NCBI GenBank assembly: GCA_031267175.1
Contig: JAIRZP010000141.1
Location: forward strand, 1 to 9,245
Direction: 5' to 3'
DNA: 9,245 nt
Source of the DNA: Coriobacteriales bacterium
GTDB taxonomy: Bacteria > Actinomycetota > Coriobacteriia > Coriobacteriales > UBA8131
A program made the translations under genes and the position numbers. The notes beneath the pieces were generated by a model, which saw only the letters and a program-made list of their open reading frames with translations, had not been told where the DNA came from and did no database searches. Positions 6,208 through 9,245 of this stretch are shown piece by piece (within the stretch, counting starts at the first letter, position 1; every line of letters begins with the position of its first letter).

Positions 6208-6858
6208 ATGAAGACAGCAGCAACAACGAGTACAGCAAGCCAGTGGGAGAGGGCTCTGTTGCGCGTGTCTTTGATTACCGTTCTCGCTTTGCTGCTGTTG
6301 CAGGGGTTTTCTGGTTTTTCTGCTTACCAGGCGTATGCCGACGAACCGCAAACCACCCCGTCTCAGGAGCAGCAGAGTAGCGGTAGCGGCACCGAATATC
6401 CCGGCTACACGGTCTATTCCTTCAACAGCCAGGATATTATAGATGCTCAGACCAATCAGTCGGGCCGCCTCTCCAACACCGCTATTCCCGATTCCGAGGT
6501 TCCGCTTGCCGGCTTCTCGCCCGTTGATCAGAGTCCTGGCAGTGCCGGTAAGGGCAGCAGCTTTAACACCCTCATGGCTGCGCTCTGCGGCATCTCGCTG
6601 GCAGTGATGCTTCTTGTGCTCTTTGTTCGCAGGGCGCAAGACTATCGGATACTCACGATACAAACGGTCGCCGTGGCGTTTGGCCTTGTGACGATTGCCA
6701 CCTGGGCCCTGCTGGATCGGTTACAGATACCCATCACGACCTTTAACGACGCATCGGTTCTGATAGCGGTGCTGACCGGCGTTTCTGTGGTGGTAGCGGT
6801 GGCTTCCTGTGTCTTTGAGGCCCGCCTGAAAAAAGTCAGAAAGACGCAGAACCGTTAA
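6208..6858 (+). CDS. Small secreted, membrane-anchored protein of unknown function
   Basis: 216 residues; I do not recognise a named family. A signal sequence ends near Ala44 (AYA before Asp45). An extracellular segment of about 70 residues, rich in Ser, Gln, Gly and Pro, follows. Then comes SEVPLAGFSPVD (96-107), then three membrane helices (about 119-140, 147-169 and 182-204) and a basic tail (ARLKKVRKTQNR). The PLAG segment followed by helix, RR, helix and helix resembles the C-terminal anchor of some large surface proteins of Firmicutes and Coriobacteriia, but here almost no ectodomain precedes it. There is no LPXTG motif. The ATG at 6208 has AGGA 5 nt upstream. It is divergent from the kinase operon and convergent with the gene at 6938. 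It could be a sensor accessory, wall-stress or surface protein; this is a guess from location and topology. Confidence 0.75.
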   Translation: MKTAATTSTASQWERALLRVSLITVLALLLLQGFSGFSAYQAYADEPQTTPSQEQQSSGSGTEYPGYTVYSFNSQDIIDAQTNQSGRLSNTAIPDSEVPLAGFSPVDQSPGSAGKGSSFNTLMAALCGISLAVMLLVLFVRRAQDYRILTIQTVAVAFGLVTIATWALLDRLQIPITTFNDASVLIAVLTGVSVVVAVASCVFEARLKKVRKTQNR

Positions 6859-6937
6859 AGCCCGGGCCGGCCTCCACTGTCAGTTTGCGCAAAGGGGAGT
6901 TAAGGGAGGGAGCTTTGGGAAGGGTCGCGGAAGGGGT

Positions 6938-8176
6938 TCAACCGCGGTTTGACTTCTCCGGTCCATCCTCCAGTAGCATGCTCATGAGGGTGTATCCCGG
7001 AGTAACCACGAGCCCTGTGCGTGCCGCCTCGGCCTCGGTCATACGCGTGCCGGCGTTTGGCACAATGCCGGGCCCACTCAGGACAAAGGGCACCAGCTCG
7101 CGGGAATGACGCTTGCTCGCCGCCGGTGTGGGATGATCGGGCATCACGAGGATGCGCAGCGGATGGGTCAAAGCATACTCTCTCACGCGGGAAAGAATCT
7201 CCCGATCTATGGCCTCCAGGGCCGCTACCTTGCCCCGCGCATTGCCGTCGTGGCCTTCGGCATCCGGTGCTTCTACATGGCAGAAAACCACCTCCTGCTC
7301 GGCCAACATGGCGAGCACTCCCCTGCCCTGTGCGGCGTAGTCGTTGTCGGGCCCGTCGGTGATGCCTTCAAACTCATAGGTCGTGATGCTGGCCAGCGCG
7401 GCAATGCCGTTGAGCAGGTCAACGCCGCTCAGCATACCAGCGTGCCTTCCGTACACAGAAAAGAAGGGCTGCATATGTGCCGGCCGTTGTCCGGGCCAGA
7501 ACACAAACACATCCGTAGCCTCCAACTTGCCTTCCGCGCGGCGGCGTGCGTTGACAGGGCTTGCCACCAGCACCTCGTGGGCACGACGTTCGTAGCTGCT
7601 CAGCAGCGCGGCCTCCGGACCTTTGGGAGGATACTCAGCCACGGGCTCGTCCGTTATGTTGTGCGCGGCGGGCGACCAGGTCTCCATCAGGAGCGGGTGC
7701 CCCCTGACCACGAGGATACCTCTGAAACCGGTGCCGATATGCAGGGTAAAGCTGCCATCGTCGAGTGCTTCCCTGAGTTCTGAGAGCAGGGCGTGCCCGT
7801 CTGCGGCCGAGATATTGTCGGTGGAATAGCTCACCATGATGCCCTCGGGCGAGACCGAAGTGAGGTTAAGACGCAGCGCCACCTCGTCGTCGGCCAGCTG
7901 TATGCCCAGGGCAGCGCCCTCCAAAGCTCCGCGCCCTATGGGGTAGAGTTCCGGGTCATAGCCACAGATAGAAGTGCAGGCCACATTGGAAGAAGGCTCA
8001 AGGTCGTCGGGCACGGTCTTGGCCAGGCCAAGGGCGCCCTCCGCGGCCAGCGCATCGAGATGGGGCGTACGCGCCTCTTCCAAACTGGTCTTACCGTTGA
8101 ACTCGGGCAAAGGCTCGCCGGACGCGCCGTCGGTAATGACGACGACATAACGCACCTCAGAGCTATCTTGAGTCAT
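6938..8176 (-). CDS. Phosphoglycerate-mutase-like enzyme; probable alternative homoserine kinase
   Basis: 412 residues of the alkaline-phosphatase superfamily, archaeal (ApgM-like) branch of cofactor-independent phosphoglycerate mutase. Metal and active-site landmarks: VVVITDGASGE with Asp16 near the N-terminus, EPSSNVACTSICGYDPE (60-76) around the expected nucleophile Ser63, YPIGRGALEGAALGI (78-92), HVEAPDAEGHDGN (300-312; Asp305 and His309), MPDHPTP (345-351; Asp347 and His348) and His357. ApgM proteins normally read Ser-Asp-Val at the nucleophile; here it is Ser-Asn-Val. A sub-branch of this family has long been proposed to replace ThrB as homoserine kinase in bacteria lacking ThrB, often beside thrC. 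Threonine synthase begins here at 8858, which favours that role (homoserine + ATP to O-phosphohomoserine + ADP, cytoplasm). True phosphoglycerate mutase activity is the main alternative. AAGGGAG just before the ATG is the ribosome binding site. Confidence 0.88.
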   Translation of the reverse strand: MTQDSSEVRYVVVITDGASGEPLPEFNGKTSLEEARTPHLDALAAEGALGLAKTVPDDLEPSSNVACTSICGYDPELYPIGRGALEGAALGIQLADDEVALRLNLTSVSPEGIMVSYSTDNISAADGHALLSELREALDDGSFTLHIGTGFRGILVVRGHPLLMETWSPAAHNITDEPVAEYPPKGPEAALLSSYERRAHEVLVASPVNARRRAEGKLEATDVFVFWPGQRPAHMQPFFSVYGRHAGMLSGVDLLNGIAALASITTYEFEGITDGPDNDYAAQGRGVLAMLAEQEVVFCHVEAPDAEGHDGNARGKVAALEAIDREILSRVREYALTHPLRILVMPDHPTPAASKRHSRELVPFVLSGPGIVPNAGTRMTEAEAARTGLVVTPGYTLMSMLLEDGPEKSNRG

Positions 8177-8201
8177 AGGCTCCCTTAGTCTCGCTTCCCA
8201 G

Positions 8202-8228
8202 GGGAGGCGATGATAATCATTGCCTCCC
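8202..8228. promoter_or_regulatory. 27-bp near-perfect palindrome with Fur-box-like core
   Basis: GGGAGGC (8202-8208) and GCCTCCC (8222-8228) flank the core ATGATAATCAT; 12 of the 13 base pairs around the central A at 8215 are symmetric, the exception being 8209/8221. The inner 12 bases (8210-8221) equal the centre of the classical 19-bp Fur box, with 14 of 19 matching overall. It lies 26 bp before the phosphoglycerate-mutase-like gene, inside its predicted 5' leader. It may be a protein operator, or in RNA a hairpin whose CTCCC arm could instead pair with the GGGAG of the ribosome binding site. Confidence 0.55.
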
Positions 8229-8267
8229 TAATGTGTAAATCTCGCAGATTTGGTACCTGATGACCGA

Positions 8268-8273
8268 ATTATA
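8268..8273 (-). promoter_or_regulatory. Consensus -10 element for the phosphoglycerate-mutase-like gene
   Basis: A perfect TATAAT lies at 8273-8268 on the minus strand. No good -35 is seen at 16-18 bp (AGCAGA at 8296-8291), so activation may be required. Transcription would start near 8261, giving a leader of about 85 nt that contains the 27-bp palindrome. Confidence 0.4.
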
Positions 8274-8357
8274 CGACATTCTCAAAAAACTCTGCTGCTC
8301 ACAAGCGTAAAATGTGTTAACTTTATCCCTGTACTGAACAATGACCAGAGTAAGACC

Positions 8358-8406
8358 GGGGAGCGCAGCCTCCCAAAAGGCGTGTACAACCGATCCCAAA
8401 GGAGGG
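8358..8406 (+). promoter_or_regulatory. Leader with a possible SD-sequestering switch, ahead of the ModE-type gene
   Basis: The ribosome binding site AAAGGAGGG (8398-8406) is nearly ideal. Upstream, CCTCC (8369-8373) is its exact complement. Most of that same segment is also needed for a local hairpin, GGGAG (8359-8363) with CTCCC (8370-8374) around a 6-nt loop. The two pairings exclude each other, so translation could be switched. It matches no riboswitch class that I recognise. Five-base pairings are short, so this is tentative. Confidence 0.3.
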
Positions 8407-8409
8407 AAC

Positions 8410-8757
8410 ATGAAAAAACTCAACAAACTCAAGACCCAGACAAGGATTACGGTCTATGCCGGCAAGAACGCCGACGAAGCCACATTTGGCAAGGGCGTAG
8501 CGACCCTCATGCGCGGCGTTGAAGAGACCGGTTCGCTCAATGCCGCGGCCAAGCGCATCAAGATGGCCTATTCAAAGGCTTGGCGCATCGTCAAGGAGAC
8601 CGAGGCAGGATTTGGTTTTCTGCTTATCAATCGCGACGGCGCTCGCGGCTCCACGCTTACCAAGGAGGGCGTTAAACTCCTGGACGCCTATGAGGACGCG
8701 GAAGCAAAAGGCTCCGACTACATTGCCAAGCGTTTTGCCGCCAATCTGGAAAAATAA
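8410..8757 (+). CDS. ModE-type winged helix-turn-helix DNA-binding protein
   Basis: 115 residues, corresponding to the N-terminal DNA-binding domain of ModE only. After a basic start, a short beta strand (TRITVYAG) leads to FGKGVATLMRGVEETGSLNAAAKRI, the first helices, then KMAYSKAWRIVKETE, the recognition helix, then the wing LLINRDGARGSTLTKEG and a C-terminal helix (VKLLDAYEDAEAKG). Full ModE senses molybdate through two C-terminal TOBE/MOP domains, absent here, so any ligand response must differ or be lost. Similar single-domain proteins are common in anaerobes. The ATG at 8410 was preferred over one at 8341 because a strong AAAGGAGG sits 4-11 nt before it and because the upstream codons resemble no family. 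No molybdate transport genes are visible; the next gene is threonine synthase, 100 bp downstream. Confidence 0.88.
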   Translation: MKKLNKLKTQTRITVYAGKNADEATFGKGVATLMRGVEETGSLNAAAKRIKMAYSKAWRIVKETEAGFGFLLINRDGARGSTLTKEGVKLLDAYEDAEAKGSDYIAKRFAANLEK

Positions 8758-8804
8758 TTCCCGGTACTTCCCGCTTCTCTCTGTTCTTTTAACCAAGGCT
8801 CGGC

Positions 8805-8833
8805 TTGATTGAAGTGAGCTGCGCGCGTAGATA
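8805..8833 (+). promoter_or_regulatory. Weak candidate promoter for threonine synthase
   Basis: TTGATT (8805-8810) and TAGATA (8828-8833) are 17 bp apart and match the consensus at 4 and 3 of 6 positions. The predicted start near 8840 would fall on the ribosome binding site, so the gene may instead be read through from the ModE-type gene; no terminator is visible between them. Confidence 0.2.
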
Positions 8834-8857
8834 GCTTTGGAGCAGTGTGGATTGAGT

Positions 8858-9245
8858 ATGGCGTATACCAATACCTATATCGACACCCGTGGTGCCACGG
8901 ATGGGCGCACGACATTCACGCAGGCCATCATCAGGGGCATTGCCTCCGGTGGCGGCCTCTTCGTGCCCAAGGTGCTACCGCGCCTTGCGCTCGACGAGAT
9001 CCTCGACTTTGCGCATAAGCCGTATGCACAGGGAGCGACGGCGATCTTCAGGGCCTTTGGCGTAGACCTGCCCTCCCAGACTATTGACGCGTGTATGGAA
9101 GCCGCTTACTCCACCAACTTTGACACCCCGGCGATTGCCCCGGTGCAGAGCCTGGACGCCAACACCCACGTCCTGGAGCTCTTCCATGGCCCGACCCTGG
9201 CCTTCAAGGACATGGCCCTGCAGTGCATGCCGCGCTTCTTCTCGG
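8858..9245 (+). CDS. thrC: Threonine synthase, 5' part (runs off the window)
   Basis: 129 codons are visible. Threonine synthase converts O-phospho-L-homoserine to L-threonine and phosphate using pyridoxal phosphate in the cytoplasm. The N-terminal signature is present: YIDTRGATDGRTTFTQAIIR, then GIASGGGLFVP (27-37), and the cofactor-binding segment LFHGPTLAFKDMALQ with Lys117 as the expected Schiff-base lysine. The reading frame is open to the edge; the remaining 300 or more residues lie outside. ATG 8858 is the obvious start, but GGAG (8839-8842) is 15 nt away. An in-frame TTG at 8852 would have 9-nt spacing and add two residues, so the start is uncertain by two codons. Its proximity to the phosphoglycerate-mutase-like gene supports a joint role in threonine synthesis. 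Confidence 0.95.
   Translation, partial: MAYTNTYIDTRGATDGRTTFTQAIIRGIASGGGLFVPKVLPRLALDEILDFAHKPYAQGATAIFRAFGVDLPSQTIDACMEAAYSTNFDTPAIAPVQSLDANTHVLELFHGPTLAFKDMALQCMPRFFS

Noticed and set aside
6493..6530. LPXTG-type sortase signal in the small membrane protein
   Set aside because: The segment reads EVPLAGFSP without the Thr-Gly of LPXTG, and three membrane helices follow instead of one helix and a short basic tail.
6859..6937. Terminator between the convergent genes ending at 6858 and 6938
   Set aside because: Short palindromes (GCCCGGGC and GGCCGGCC) are present, but they leave no room for a loop and are not followed by a T-run on either strand.
7106..7783. A 225-codon open frame on + opposite the phosphoglycerate-mutase-like gene
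   Set aside because: Antisense shadow of a well-conserved enzyme; no ribosome binding site or domain of its own.

Overview
This window is moderately GC-rich bacterial chromosome with short intergenic gaps. The mix of genes points to an anaerobic or microaerophilic Actinomycetota lineage, most plausibly class Coriobacteriia. That mix is a LytS-type kinase with a LytTR regulator, a PadR regulator, a ModE-type DNA-binding protein without molybdate domains, an archaeal-type phosphoglycerate-mutase homologue next to threonine synthase, and secreted proteins with Gram-positive signal peptides. The taxonomic call is inference from gene content; there is no rRNA or other marker here.

Layout: (1) 1-275, the 3' end of a VanZ-like membrane protein on +. 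(2) 323-2125, a full-length ABC exporter half-transporter on -. (3) 2262-3359, a secreted protein on + with a CwlO/PcsB-like coiled coil, a Pro/Gly linker and a lysozyme-like C-terminal domain; it diverges from the exporter and has its own extended -10 promoter. (4) 5873 down to 3422, a tight three-gene operon on -: LytS-like GAF histidine kinase, LytTR response regulator (overlapping by 23 nt), then a PadR regulator whose ribosome binding site overlaps the response regulator stop codon. (5) About 340 bp upstream of that operon, holding an inverted-repeat-rich leader, a possible 39-codon reading frame whose stop overlaps a kinase start codon, and a divergent promoter with two 10-bp direct repeats. 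(6) 6208-6858, a small secreted and membrane-anchored protein of unknown function on +. (7) 6938-8176, a phosphoglycerate-mutase-like enzyme on -, best read as the proposed alternative homoserine kinase. (8) 8410-8757, a ModE-type winged-helix protein on +. (9) 8858 to the window end, the 5' part of threonine synthase on +.

How the genes fit together: the kinase, response regulator and PadR protein form one signalling unit whose targets cannot be read directly; the neighbouring secreted or membrane proteins are candidates. The phosphoglycerate-mutase-like gene and threonine synthase probably supply the last two steps of threonine synthesis (homoserine to O-phosphohomoserine to threonine), with the ModE-type regulator between them. 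No mobile element, CRISPR array, tRNA or rRNA was seen. The non-coding segments most worth a second look are the kinase leader (about 5861-6020), the near-perfect 27-bp palindrome with a Fur-box-like core at 8202-8228, and the direct repeats at 6102-6122.
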